DNA from: Cyanobacteria bacterium SZAS LIN-3
Lineage (GTDB): Bacteria > Cyanobacteriota > Vampirovibrionia > Obscuribacterales > Obscuribacteraceae
NCBI GenBank assembly: GCA_018266215.1
Contig: JAFEAV010000021.1
Location: forward strand, 17,189 to 81,188
DNA: 64,000 bases
Direction: 5' to 3'
Shown: positions 53,298 through 62,358 of the stretch, piece by piece
Position numbering within the stretch: position 1 is the first letter of the stretch
Layout of the letters: each line of letters opens with the position of its first letter
Translations under genes and position numbers: made by a program
The notes under the pieces: generated by a model
What the model was told of the DNA's origin: nothing
Databases searched by the model: none
The model's input: only the letters and a program-made list of their open reading frames with translations

Positions 53298-54434
53298 CTA
53301 TGGCACAAACAGGGTGCCTATAAATAGTATCTGGCCGGTGACCGTATCACAAATTGAAAATATAAAAGGATGATCCACACGCATAGTAGTATGAGTCTGG
53401 AAGGGCCCCGCTCCATTGCCGACAATGGCTGCCGTAGCCGCGGCCGCTTCGGTGCCGGTCTCATCGACGGCAATCATGGCCTTATGCACTATTGAACTGA
53501 CCACCAGATCCCTGCCGATGCGACCAAGATCACAATTGAGCGGATCGCTCAAATCGCGGATGCCGATGCTGCCCAGGGCATTTTGCAAGAAGACGCCAAA
53601 ATCGAGCTTGAACTTGGGGACAGTCAACTCCACCATCGTCGGAGGAACAGAGCTGGCCATGCGGGCGAATTCTTCAATACGCGGCAAAAGGCGCATGGGA
53701 GACTGCATTGTGCGCGGCAAAAGGATCTGCAGTGCATAATTACCGCCCTGATAAGGCAGGAGCACCGACTGACAGTCTTCGTTCTCGAAGAAGTGAAAAG
53801 GGGCAGCCTGACTCATCATCGGTACTTTTCGCGCACCACCGTCGGGGAGATAGAAATCATCCATGGTTGTCGCTTCCGCACGGAAACACTCAACCCACTT
53901 ACCGAGAAAATATGTGGTATTGGCAATGACGAAGCGAGGCGGCACCGGAAACGGCTCGACTAATTTTGGAATTTTACCCCGGGTAGCATTTGCAGCCCAG
54001 GCGTTGATGCGGTCGGAAGCATCGGGCTGGTAAAAGTCCACACTGTACAGAGAAGCGGAGTAGGACTCGGTTAGAGTATTGGCAAAGTCAAAATGCAAAT
54101 GTTCGCCATTGGCAAAAAATAGAGCGCTGGACAGCTGCACATCAATCTCTGAAGGATTGTGCCCGTTGATGTAATTTATCAGCTGCCGCATCCAGGGATT
54201 GAGGTCCTTGTCCGCAGGCAAACCAAGGGCGGTGGCAAGCTCAACATAGGAGTTGCCGCAGGCACCGTTATAAAGAAGGCAGAGTATGACAAAGATACTG
54301 GTCGGCGAAAAGACCACATTGCCGGCTTTGCCCGGCCCCTGAAAGCCAGGCAACAACTTGATTCCAAGTTGGTTGCTGGAAGCGACGATATGCTTCCAAT
54401 AATCTTTATCAGCCGGTGTAAGGGTTTGCATCAT
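53298..54434 (-). CDS. Serpin-family protease inhibitor
   Basis: Complete serpin fold: NVVFSPTSIFVILCLLYNGA, FVIANTTYFLGKWVECF, VELTVPKFKLDF, then the reactive-centre hinge DETGTEAAAATA and the closing DHPFIFSI. The Ala-rich hinge is intact, which in serpins marks an inhibitory member able to insert its loop. The segment between hinge and DHPF is about four residues longer than in alpha-1-antitrypsin, so the P1 residue cannot be fixed; it lies somewhere in IVGNGAGPFQTH. No signal peptide is visible, so it is probably cytoplasmic. First gene of a presumed operon with nat and a caspase-domain gene. Confidence 0.92.
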   Translation of the reverse strand: MMQTLTPADKDYWKHIVASSNQLGIKLLPGFQGPGKAGNVVFSPTSIFVILCLLYNGACGNSYVELATALGLPADKDLNPWMRQLINYINGHNPSEIDVQLSSALFFANGEHLHFDFANTLTESYSASLYSVDFYQPDASDRINAWAANATRGKIPKLVEPFPVPPRFVIANTTYFLGKWVECFRAEATTMDDFYLPDGGARKVPMMSQAAPFHFFENEDCQSVLLPYQGGNYALQILLPRTMQSPMRLLPRIEEFARMASSVPPTMVELTVPKFKLDFGVFLQNALGSIGIRDLSDPLNCDLGRIGRDLVVSSIVHKAMIAVDETGTEAAAATAAIVGNGAGPFQTHTTMRVDHPFIFSICDTVTGQILFIGTLFVP

Positions 54435-54500
54435 AAGGTCCAGATAACCTTACTAGATGTACCCGTCAAACGGTCAAAAAATGCCTCTTCAACTTGCGAA

Positions 54501-57500
54501 CTAAAATTCCACGCCAGGTTGACGCTTGGCGTCAGGATTGAGCGAGCGCACCGGCCGCCGCTGATGCGTGTTTTCGCCACCGGGTGCCAGCGCCTGCTGG
54601 GCGGCATCGGCAATCTGTGAGGGATTTTCGAACATACCACGCTTGGACGGCATGGCATCGCGACTCTGAGGCTTGAGACCACCATAACGAGGTCCGTTCG
54701 GTTGCTGACCCGCACCGGTAGCGGATAAGGGCAGGGCATCGGGATTAACGATGGGATTGCCGAAGGAATCAACGGCGCCGGCAGGCATAGCGCCTGTGGC
54801 GGCAACCTCGGCATAGCTCGGGATGACACCGCCGGGCACAGGTGCGGCAGGAGTGGGTGTGCCGAAGCCCGAGGCACCCATCACTTCAGCGGTCGTGGAC
54901 AGCTGTACTTGAGGAGTAGTGCTGAGACCGATGAACTGACCGCATTCGATACAGAATTTTCCTTTGCCTGCGCCCTTGCCACAGTTAGGGCAAATGCGCA
55001 TACCATTATCAGCCGCTCCTGCAGCCTGAGGCTGCACCGGCATGTAACCGGCGGACTGACTCTGCTGAGCATAGGCACCACTGACAGCCGAAGCGGCTGA
55101 AGCAGCTGCATAGCCACCGGTGCCAAATCCAGGATCATTCATGGGACTGGGAGCAGCCGCAGCGGCGGCCGGATGCGTACCGAAGCCGGGCATGTTGGCT
55201 GCATAGTCAGCGGCCTGAGCAGCAGCACTGGCTATTTGACCGGGACTGAGATGAGGCGGAGCAAATCCGCGCGGAGGCGCGGCAAAGCCGGGCGTGTTCT
55301 CGCCGCCGCCGGGGCCACCATGCGCGCCGGCGCTGGCTGCAGCTGTCTGACTGCGGGCATTAACGTTGTGCAGGAGGTGCAATCTGGCGATTTCTTCGAT
55401 ACCACGCAGGTCGCACATGAATGGCTTGGTTTCGCCAAATTCCGGATCACCGGCAGGCGATAGATAAACCAGCGCATGGTGCTTTTCCATACGTTTAATA
55501 GAGTCCGTGTCGACGCGTGCCACGACTTGTTGGCTGTGGATGCGGTTCCAACTGGTCGGGAAGATACCGAAGCCATTTGCCTGGAAGTGGTCGGCGATAC
55601 CAGGTACGATGACGGCGTGTTTGCCGACTTCATCGGAGAAGAACTTAGCCGTGGTTTCGTCAGCGTTGTGCAAACAGACACGGATAGCACTGTTGGAGAA
55701 GATCGTACGCAGTTCGGAACTGACACCCTGTGCGCCGGCGCCTTCGATCTGAGATATGTTCTGCAGGATGACGGTAAGACCGCCGTTGGCACCACGGACG
55801 ATGGCAGACAGTCTGCCGGCCAGGTCGATGTTCAAGGTTTGATATTCGTCAAAGAACGCGAACAGGGGCAGAACGTTCACAGTACCGTATCTGGTGTGCA
55901 AGGCTTGCTGTAGCTGATAGACGAAACAGCTGGCGAGAGATTCCGCGTCCGGACCCAGGGATGCGGGAGCACCGAAGATCAGTACGGTCGGCTGGTGCAT
56001 GCAGGCATGCAAGTCGATATTGGAGCGCTCGGTGACATTGAGCACGCCCTTATTTTTGAACATGCGCAGACGGCCGCGCACACCCTGAATATTTTTGTCC
56101 CAATCGCTGTCAGTACGAATGATGGACGACAATCTCTGGGTCAGTTCGCTCAGTTCGCTGGCCGGTACATTGGGGTCCGATTTCAAACGACGCATCGATT
56201 CGACGATATTGCGGCGATTGTTGACCAGGCGCATCAAACCGCGAGGATTGCAGGGCAGGGGCTCGAGATCCGAGGGCTGACCATTTTCATCTTCACCGGT
56301 GATCTGTACCGCACCCCATTTGAGGAGCTGCACCAAACCTTCGATATAACCCAGGTCGCGTTCCGCCCAGTGTTGCTCTTCAGCATCCAGCGAGTTGACG
56401 TCCTGCACGATAGACGAGGCAAAGGTATTGGCATCGAGATCGAGCGGATTCCAGTGCACCGAATCGGCATCAAGAGGGTTGAAATATAAGGTGTGGAATC
56501 CGGCGTGCTGAGCTTCGGGCAATACCGAATACTTGAAGCCTTCACGCTTCTCGTCCAGATTGGGGTCGTTGGCTTTAGCTTCCAGGGCGATGATGACGCA
56601 GGGTTTGGCGAGCAAGCCCTTAATCACGGCACGCATCAAGGTTGTTTTACCTGAACCTGACGGAGCTACAAGGAACATGTTTTTGTTGGGCAGCCGTCCC
56701 AGAGGAATCGTAACCGGCAAGTGCGTGCGGGCCAGGAATCCAAAAGGAATGACCACGCCGTCAGCTTCGGTCCAGGTAGCTTCGGGATTTTTCTTCCCGA
56801 CCCGACCATGCTTACGTCCGTTGGGAGGGCATACAAAGGAACGTTCATAATCACGCGGGGTCATCAGACCAGAGGGCGGATTAAACGTACGAATCGTCTG
56901 CCACGGGAAAAGTCTCTTCTTGTGCGCGGCGGCGATGATCAGAGCCAGGAGCACAAGGGTAGGCAAAAGAATCGCTATAGATGTAGCGTCGAGGAAACCT
57001 TTGGCGTGCTTGGCGGCGGGCATGCGCTGGGTCGGATGAGGCATACCTTCCAGACGAAGATTTTTGCCCTGGATATGCTGACCCATTGTCGGCGGTGCAC
57101 CGGCGCCGGGGGCGACCGGAGTAGCTCCACCCTGCAAGCCCTGCATCATGCCGGGACTGGGCTGAAACGGTGCGGCACCCTGCCCCTGCGGTTGCATCTG
57201 AGCCGGCATCGCTGACTGAGCCGGCATCTGCGGCGACATCTGGCTGGGCTGACTGCCGTCTAAAAGTCTGGCATTTGGTTGGATCAAAGACGATGGTACC
57301 GCCGCCGTCGGCGAAGGCGCCAGGGCCGGAGCACCGGGCAGCATCGGTACGCCACCGGCTTGACCGCCATATGGCTGCGGAGCGTAAGCCGGCTGGGCGC
57401 CGCCGTAGACCGGTGCAGTCTGCATCGAGCCTGCGCCGGCGGACATTGTCCCACCGCCCTGCACACCCTGCATCGACATCATTCTTTCGTATTGCGCCGC

Positions 57501-57578
57501 AGAGATACGTCTGCCGGTATCGCTATCGCGATAGCTGGCAATGTGCCCCTGATCGTCCATCTGACTAACCCAACCCAT
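54501..57578 (-). CDS. VirD4/TraG-like type IV coupling ATPase with zinc ribbon
   Basis: A long Pro/Gln/Met-rich N-terminal region (residues 1-190) precedes one membrane helix (near residue 204) and a P-loop ATPase: Walker A APSGSGKTT (near 306) and Walker B LFAFFDEYQTL (near 574). The later part is Gly/Ala/Pro-rich and contains a four-cysteine zinc ribbon (CPNCGKG then FCIECGQ, near 862). Coupling proteins recruit DNA or protein substrates to type IV secretion channels. AGGAG lies six bases upstream. The order (ATPase after VirB4-like and small membrane genes) matches a secretion or conjugation locus. The low-complexity ends are unusual for this family. Confidence 0.82.
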   Translation of the reverse strand: MGWVSQMDDQGHIASYRDSDTGRRISAAQYERMMSMQGVQGGGTMSAGAGSMQTAPVYGGAQPAYAPQPYGGQAGGVPMLPGAPALAPSPTAAVPSSLIQPNARLLDGSQPSQMSPQMPAQSAMPAQMQPQGQGAAPFQPSPGMMQGLQGGATPVAPGAGAPPTMGQHIQGKNLRLEGMPHPTQRMPAAKHAKGFLDATSIAILLPTLVLLALIIAAAHKKRLFPWQTIRTFNPPSGLMTPRDYERSFVCPPNGRKHGRVGKKNPEATWTEADGVVIPFGFLARTHLPVTIPLGRLPNKNMFLVAPSGSGKTTLMRAVIKGLLAKPCVIIALEAKANDPNLDEKREGFKYSVLPEAQHAGFHTLYFNPLDADSVHWNPLDLDANTFASSIVQDVNSLDAEEQHWAERDLGYIEGLVQLLKWGAVQITGEDENGQPSDLEPLPCNPRGLMRLVNNRRNIVESMRRLKSDPNVPASELSELTQRLSSIIRTDSDWDKNIQGVRGRLRMFKNKGVLNVTERSNIDLHACMHQPTVLIFGAPASLGPDAESLASCFVYQLQQALHTRYGTVNVLPLFAFFDEYQTLNIDLAGRLSAIVRGANGGLTVILQNISQIEGAGAQGVSSELRTIFSNSAIRVCLHNADETTAKFFSDEVGKHAVIVPGIADHFQANGFGIFPTSWNRIHSQQVVARVDTDSIKRMEKHHALVYLSPAGDPEFGETKPFMCDLRGIEEIARLHLLHNVNARSQTAAASAGAHGGPGGGENTPGFAAPPRGFAPPHLSPGQIASAAAQAADYAANMPGFGTHPAAAAAAPSPMNDPGFGTGGYAAASAASAVSGAYAQQSQSAGYMPVQPQAAGAADNGMRICPNCGKGAGKGKFCIECGQFIGLSTTPQVQLSTTAEVMGASGFGTPTPAAPVPGGVIPSYAEVAATGAMPAGAVDSFGNPIVNPDALPLSATGAGQQPNGPRYGGLKPQSRDAMPSKRGMFENPSQIADAAQQALAPGGENTHQRRPVRSLNPDAKRQPGVEF

Positions 57579-57635
57579 CTATGTCTCCTCGGAGAGTGCC
57601 GCTATCGTCGCAAAATTAAACCTTTCAAATCAAGT

Positions 57636-57662
57636 AGCTGGACTACAAAAGCCGCTCCAGCT
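57636..57662 (-). other. Inverted repeat between secretion genes
   Basis: AGCTGGA (57636-57642) and TCCAGCT (57656-57662) form a perfect 7-base stem with a 13-base loop in the 93-base gap before the coupling-ATPase gene. There is no clear U-run after it, so it may be an attenuator or mRNA-processing hairpin rather than a terminator. Confidence 0.35.
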
Positions 57663-57671
57663 GTGGGAATA

Positions 57672-58307
57672 CTACGAACCGAAATCGCCGCTTTCGCTGA
57701 TTCCGCAGATTTTGAGCCCGGATGGTGTCCTTTTCACCAGATATTCCATCTGCACCTGTTTCAATTTTGGCGGCTGGCCCTGAAGATTAAGGACCTGTTG
57801 TCCCTGGACCTTTACTACCACACTACCATCTGCTTCGGATGTGATGGCCTGACACATTTGCGGTGTAAAGCTGCTGGTCATCCCCGCCGCCCCAACAGAC
57901 TTGGCGATTTCGGGGGTCCAGACATTAAGTCTGTAATTTTGAGCGCAGTCCTGGGTCATGAAAGTCATGGCCTGTTCCTGCGACTGATTGGCCGTGGCCG
58001 AATTGAAGTCCCACATCAAAGGCAGGGTGCCCTGCACCATCGATTGAGCAGCACCGCGGTCCACTTCCTCCACCGGCGGAGCCGGCGGCACACCGTTGTC
58101 GCGCATACCGCGACCGCTGACCGAGCGCAAAGGCGGCCCACCGCCGCCGGTTTCACCCGAACGCATGCGTCCGCCGCGTTGAGGAGCGCGCGGAGCCTCC
58201 CCGGGCGAGGAGAGCAAGAGGGTGAAAAACGAGCCGGCGATCACGCCGGACACAGCCGTCATGATCAGAAGCAGTTTTTGTTTTTCGCCCGCCTGGTAGT
58301 CAAACAT
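57672..58307 (-). CDS. Single-pass membrane protein, possibly VirB8-like
   Basis: A short cytoplasmic start, one membrane helix (KLLLIMTAVSGVIAGSFFTLLLSS), a Gly/Pro/Arg-rich linker and a soluble C-terminal domain of about 120 residues (QSQEQAMTFMTQDCAQNYRL, then KQVQMEYLVKRT). Topology and size recall VirB8/TraM proteins, in which a periplasmic NTF2-like domain joins the channel. The assignment rests on layout and position only. It starts five bases after the VirB4 stop with GGGG upstream, so translation is coupled. Confidence 0.55.
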   Translation of the reverse strand: MFDYQAGEKQKLLLIMTAVSGVIAGSFFTLLLSSPGEAPRAPQRGGRMRSGETGGGGPPLRSVSGRGMRDNGVPPAPPVEEVDRGAAQSMVQGTLPLMWDFNSATANQSQEQAMTFMTQDCAQNYRLNVWTPEIAKSVGAAGMTSSFTPQMCQAITSEADGSVVVKVQGQQVLNLQGQPPKLKQVQMEYLVKRTPSGLKICGISESGDFGS

Positions 58308-58312
58308 CAAAA

Positions 58313-61135
58313 TTACCCCGACGCCAGAAGATCAGGTGTAAAGGTATCGGGCGTATGTCCCTGCCCCAGCAGGTGGCAGGCCCAGCGCGGATCGCCGCCG
58401 CAAAGCTCGATCATCTTGGCGCGCATCGGCTGGTCGGTATTCGGTTCGGTCGTAGCCACCCAGTACATAAAGCGCGGCACCACAAGTTTGACCACGCCGC
58501 GCGACATCTTGTGATAGATCAAGAAGGCGTCCGAATACTCGCGGTTCTTTCTGGTGAGATGCGCTATGGAAGACATTTCCTGAGGGGTAAGACCGCAGGC
58601 ATCGCGAATCAAATCGAAGTTGGACGGGTCATTACCGAGAATGATCTTGATAGCACTATTGGTGGCAAGGTTGCGGGCGCGATCATCGCGCAAAAGGTCT
58701 CCCAGCTCCTGGGAGATGCCGATGAACAGCAGACCTAAGTGTCGGCTGGTGCGGGAGGCGTCTTCTACCAGAGTCTTGCCGCCCTCATAACGCAGCAAGC
58801 GCCACAACTCGTCTATACAAAATACAAAGCGTGAAGGCTTACCCTGGGCCACCTGTTCAGCCTTATGCTGAGCGGCTCGACGCAGTACATAGTCGGAGAC
58901 GAAAAGTGTGACGACCGCTTCCAGGGTCTTATCATGGGCAAGATCCGAGGTGTCGAATACCATCACCTGGGTATCCATCGGGATTGATGTCGGTCCGTCG
59001 AAGAGCTTGCCGAAAATGGCTCCCCGACAGTAAAGACTGAGACGATTAGCCAGGTCTTCGCAGACATCGGCACGCTTTGATTTGCCGTTGCGTTCTTTTT
59101 CCTCAGTCAACCACTGCACCAGATCCGACTCGATGGGAATGCGTCCCTGGGCGGCACAGGATTTATAAATAGCCTGGATGCCCTGCATCAAAACCGGCTT
59201 TTCATCCTTATTGAGCGACTGTTCGCCGCGCTCACCGAGCATAACCGAGTGAAAATTAAGTATCTTGATGATGTGCGACTCGGGCGGGCTGGCCGGATCT
59301 ACCGGCTTACCGTCAGGGCCGGCCAGAGGCAAATCGTACAAATTGATGCAAACCTGACCGTCAGGACCCAACTTAATGTAGGCGCTGTCGTCGTAGACCT
59401 CAGTCAGCATGCGATAACTGCCCGATCGGTCAATGATGATTGTCTTGGCGCCCGAGAGCGTCTTCATCTGAATAATCTGCTGGGCCACCATGGATTTACC
59501 TTCACCAGGTTGACCGAAGACGATACAGACAGCGTTTGGCAATTTTTCATCGTAGGGATTGAGAAATACCGGCTCCAGTGTTTCTTTGGAAAAGCCCAGC
59601 CAGTCTCCTTTTTCCGATCCCAGTTTGGCATGAACAAAGGGGAAAGAATTGCGCACCGTTGGCGTACGCACGGCTTTACCACGCCTGGCAGCGTCAATAC
59701 CCATGCCGGGCAAACTGCCGATATAGAGAGATTTTTGCTCGTGGAAGCCGACGACAAATCTGGCGCCGCGGCACTGTGGAGCAGCCGATCTGACAAACTC
59801 AGTCGAGCGATTGAGTTCCTCCAGACTGTCGGCAAAGAGCGTGTAATAGATGGCGTAATTGAACACTTCCATATTGGTTGTGTACAATTCCGAACCAATG
59901 GTCGCGGCTTCCTGAGCCTTTTCCGCTTCTTCCTGGTTAGGTGTAGAGCGCTGACCCATGACACTCTGATAGGTGTTGGCCGTAGCCTGAGCTTGCTTCT
60001 TCTGCAAGTTTTTGCGGAAGAGTTCTTTGTCTAGCTTGTGGGCATAGATATTCATGCGCCATTCGCAGTTGATGCGCAGAAGCGGCTGCAACCACAAAGG
60101 TCCCGTGCGCTCCGGTAATCTGTTCATGTACAGCGTGCGCACATAGCGCCCCGCCACCTCCTCCTCCTGCTCCTGACCGGGGACGAGTTCGGTAGCAGGC
60201 AGATAGTCGGTCAGGTCGGTGATTTTGACAAAATCAGGCGAGGAAAAATCATAGCGAGACTCCACCAGTTGCTGGCGAATGGTGGGCGGCTCCATATCGG
60301 GGAAAATGCGGCGCACGGCCGGGGGCACCGACTGAACATTGGGCCGAAGCGGCATCGGCAGCGCTTCTTCCGAGAGCTGCGCATGACGCGGATTGAGTTC
60401 GCGATAGAGCATGCGGAAATATTCCATCGCCGAAATCGGCCGACCGGTCATACCGCAGGCGCCCAGCTGACCAACATAACCGTTGGCTCTCTGCACAAGG
60501 GTGGTGACATTCTTCAAATGGCTGCCCACCGATTGTCGGGCCGCCGAGGAAGTGAGCACATCCATGACTGAGTTTATGGCCGACTGCACCGCCGACTGCT
60601 TCTGGGCCTTTTCTTTGGGTGGACGGTAGACAAAAGTCATGTAGAAACGCAACTCAGGAATAAAGTTGCGCGACAAAAGCGAGGCCTGGTCATTTTCCAC
60701 AACCCGACCGACATAACGCAAAAACTCGTCATCGGCCACTTCCACCGGATGCTTTTCAAAATATTCGCGTTTGGAAATGTTGTGGCAGGCAATCGTCATC
60801 TGCACCGAAGTGTCGATGCCGTTGAGGAAACCGGTGAAGTGATTCATTAAGGAAACGAGGCGCACTTCATCAAAGCCGCTCACGTGCACGCCGTCAATTT
60901 CAAAGCAGCAGCGGTAAGTGCCGTCCTTGAGCACCATGATACCGAGCCCCGAGGCGTCATCCTGGAAGAGGTCCCAGAGCGGCAAAATACCGGCGGCCGA
61001 GCCGTGCGGACGAGGCACCGCAATGCCGGGAAGCTTCGCCAGAGCACCGGCCATAGGCGCCTTATCAACGTTGCGCCGGGCAGCGTTCATGAGACTGTTT
61101 TCTTTGGCCATTGACCGTGGGACGGATGTATCCAT
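58313..61135 (-). CDS. virB4: VirB4/TraC-like secretion ATPase
   Basis: Large (940 residues) type IV secretion ATPase. The N-terminal half has the CagE/TrbE-VirB4 fold (HVSGFDEVRLVSLMNHFTGFL, and RFYMTFVYRPP). The C-terminal half is a RecA-like domain: Walker A FGQPGEGKSMVAQ (near residue 543), IIIDRSGSYRML, Walker B RFVFCIDELWRLL (near 775) and the later ISQELGDLLRDDRA block. It powers assembly or transport through the channel. No VirB11 gene is seen. It is cotranscribed with a small membrane gene upstream and the VirB8-like gene downstream. Confidence 0.9.
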   Translation of the reverse strand: MDTSVPRSMAKENSLMNAARRNVDKAPMAGALAKLPGIAVPRPHGSAAGILPLWDLFQDDASGLGIMVLKDGTYRCCFEIDGVHVSGFDEVRLVSLMNHFTGFLNGIDTSVQMTIACHNISKREYFEKHPVEVADDEFLRYVGRVVENDQASLLSRNFIPELRFYMTFVYRPPKEKAQKQSAVQSAINSVMDVLTSSAARQSVGSHLKNVTTLVQRANGYVGQLGACGMTGRPISAMEYFRMLYRELNPRHAQLSEEALPMPLRPNVQSVPPAVRRIFPDMEPPTIRQQLVESRYDFSSPDFVKITDLTDYLPATELVPGQEQEEEVAGRYVRTLYMNRLPERTGPLWLQPLLRINCEWRMNIYAHKLDKELFRKNLQKKQAQATANTYQSVMGQRSTPNQEEAEKAQEAATIGSELYTTNMEVFNYAIYYTLFADSLEELNRSTEFVRSAAPQCRGARFVVGFHEQKSLYIGSLPGMGIDAARRGKAVRTPTVRNSFPFVHAKLGSEKGDWLGFSKETLEPVFLNPYDEKLPNAVCIVFGQPGEGKSMVAQQIIQMKTLSGAKTIIIDRSGSYRMLTEVYDDSAYIKLGPDGQVCINLYDLPLAGPDGKPVDPASPPESHIIKILNFHSVMLGERGEQSLNKDEKPVLMQGIQAIYKSCAAQGRIPIESDLVQWLTEEKERNGKSKRADVCEDLANRLSLYCRGAIFGKLFDGPTSIPMDTQVMVFDTSDLAHDKTLEAVVTLFVSDYVLRRAAQHKAEQVAQGKPSRFVFCIDELWRLLRYEGGKTLVEDASRTSRHLGLLFIGISQELGDLLRDDRARNLATNSAIKIILGNDPSNFDLIRDACGLTPQEMSSIAHLTRKNREYSDAFLIYHKMSRGVVKLVVPRFMYWVATTEPNTDQPMRAKMIELCGGDPRWACHLLGQGHTPDTFTPDLLASG

Positions 61136-61160
61136 TTAGCTGAGTGAATCCTCTTTTGAC

Positions 61161-61499
61161 CTACTCGATAAAATCAGGCAGCGGCTCATCTAACAAAAAG
61201 CGACTGGGGTTGGGATCGGGACCGGGAATGTAAACGGTCGAACCGGCGTAGAAATTAAGCAGGTTTTCCCAGTAACCAGCCGAATGATTGAGTGTAATCA
61301 GAGCGTACAGAGGCCCAATGAGAGCAAACAACAGGGATATCCATAGACCGATGGCATGGCCGGCAAAAGTGGCCTGCCCGAAATATGTATAAAACTGGGT
61401 AGACGCCACAAGGCTTATGCCCACAGCAATAATCTGGTCATAGCGCATGCCAAATAGCTTGGGCGAGTCTTCCAGGTTTAGCGGTGTAATGTCTTCCAT
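61161..61499 (-). CDS. Small membrane protein, VirB3/PrgI-like
   Basis: 112 residues with two or three membrane segments (IIAVGISLVASTQFYTYF, and HAIGLWISLLFALIGPLYALI). The sequence before the first helix (PLNLEDSPKLFGMRYDQ) and immediate position before a VirB4 gene fit VirB3 or PrgI, which anchor VirB4 at the inner membrane. Sequence similarity is too weak for a firm family call. 25 bases separate it from the VirB4 start. Confidence 0.6.
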   Translation of the reverse strand: MEDITPLNLEDSPKLFGMRYDQIIAVGISLVASTQFYTYFGQATFAGHAIGLWISLLFALIGPLYALITLNHSAGYWENLLNFYAGSTVYIPGPDPNPSRFLLDEPLPDFIE

Positions 61500-61555
61500 A
61501 ATGCCATTCTACCTATAACTCAAAGAAAGGCACAAAGCCTTCTAAAACCAGCATA

Positions 61556-62272
61556 CTACGCGATTTGGGCAATCGTGGGCACAAAGATCGCCTCAACGAT
61601 GTGCGGAGGCAAGCGGATAGGGTTTTTATTCCCCTCCTGAGCAAATCTCTGCATCCGATCGACCAGCTCAAAAGGCAGGCCGGACTTACGGTCCACCTGC
61701 TGATAAAACTCCAGGGCCTGGGGAAATTCACCCAGAAGGCGCAGGGTCTCAGCCATAACATAGTTGTAGCGCGACCGATTGCCGCTCCATTCGTTATCAG
61801 ACAGCGCCGCCGTCAGCTCAACTTTAGCCAAGCGCAGAAATTTTTCCCCGCCGCCGGCGACACCTTCCTCCCTGGAACACCAGTAACCGTTGAGGGCCAG
61901 AATCGCCCGGTCCAGGGCATGATTATTAACCTGGCGGGCACTCTGCACCGCATGGGCAAACTTCCTTGAGGGCTCTACCGGTGGTGAATCCGGCACTACC
62001 TGAGGCAGATAATAATGCGGCGGAAAGGAGGTCAACCAGTAGGTGTAGACACAGTTGGGGCACATGGCAAGCAAGTTGGAGCGCAGGAGAGCATCAGGCA
62101 AAATACGGTGCAGATCAGCTTCTACCGGTGTTTCTCTGGTCATGTTCGGCATCCTCACCACTTCAAAAGTAGCGAAGACCGTTTCACAGAGCGGACAGGT
62201 AACAGTTATCTGACGTAATTTGAAAAATTTGAACATAGCCAACCTGGACCAATACTCACTTTCGAGTATCAT
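61556..62272 (-). CDS. DUF2225-like zinc-binding protein
   Basis: Two CxxC pairs, in TCPLCETVF and MCPNCVYTYW, flank the segment EADLHRILPDALL; this is the DUF2225 pattern and should bind one zinc. A TPR-like helical region follows (KVELTAALSDNEW, AETLRLLGEFPQALEFYQQV). GGAAGG lies six bases upstream of the ATG at 62272, favouring this start over a longer frame. Cytoplasmic, 238 residues. It lies within the secretion-like locus; whether it belongs to the machine or is a passenger is unclear. Confidence 0.7.
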   Translation of the reverse strand: MILESEYWSRLAMFKFFKLRQITVTCPLCETVFATFEVVRMPNMTRETPVEADLHRILPDALLRSNLLAMCPNCVYTYWLTSFPPHYYLPQVVPDSPPVEPSRKFAHAVQSARQVNNHALDRAILALNGYWCSREEGVAGGGEKFLRLAKVELTAALSDNEWSGNRSRYNYVMAETLRLLGEFPQALEFYQQVDRKSGLPFELVDRMQRFAQEGNKNPIRLPPHIVEAIFVPTIAQIA

Positions 62273-62358
62273 TCTAAACCTTCCTATACCCGGATGAACC
62301 CCGGTATTTCCCATGGGCGCCAAAATTTTTGACACTCACAAAAGTCAGAAGTTAGAAG

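Noticed and set aside
57279..58514. Plus-strand frame of 411 codons across the secretion genes
   Set aside because: It spans two genes and their gap on the other strand and is rich in Arg/His/Cys as expected of a shadow.
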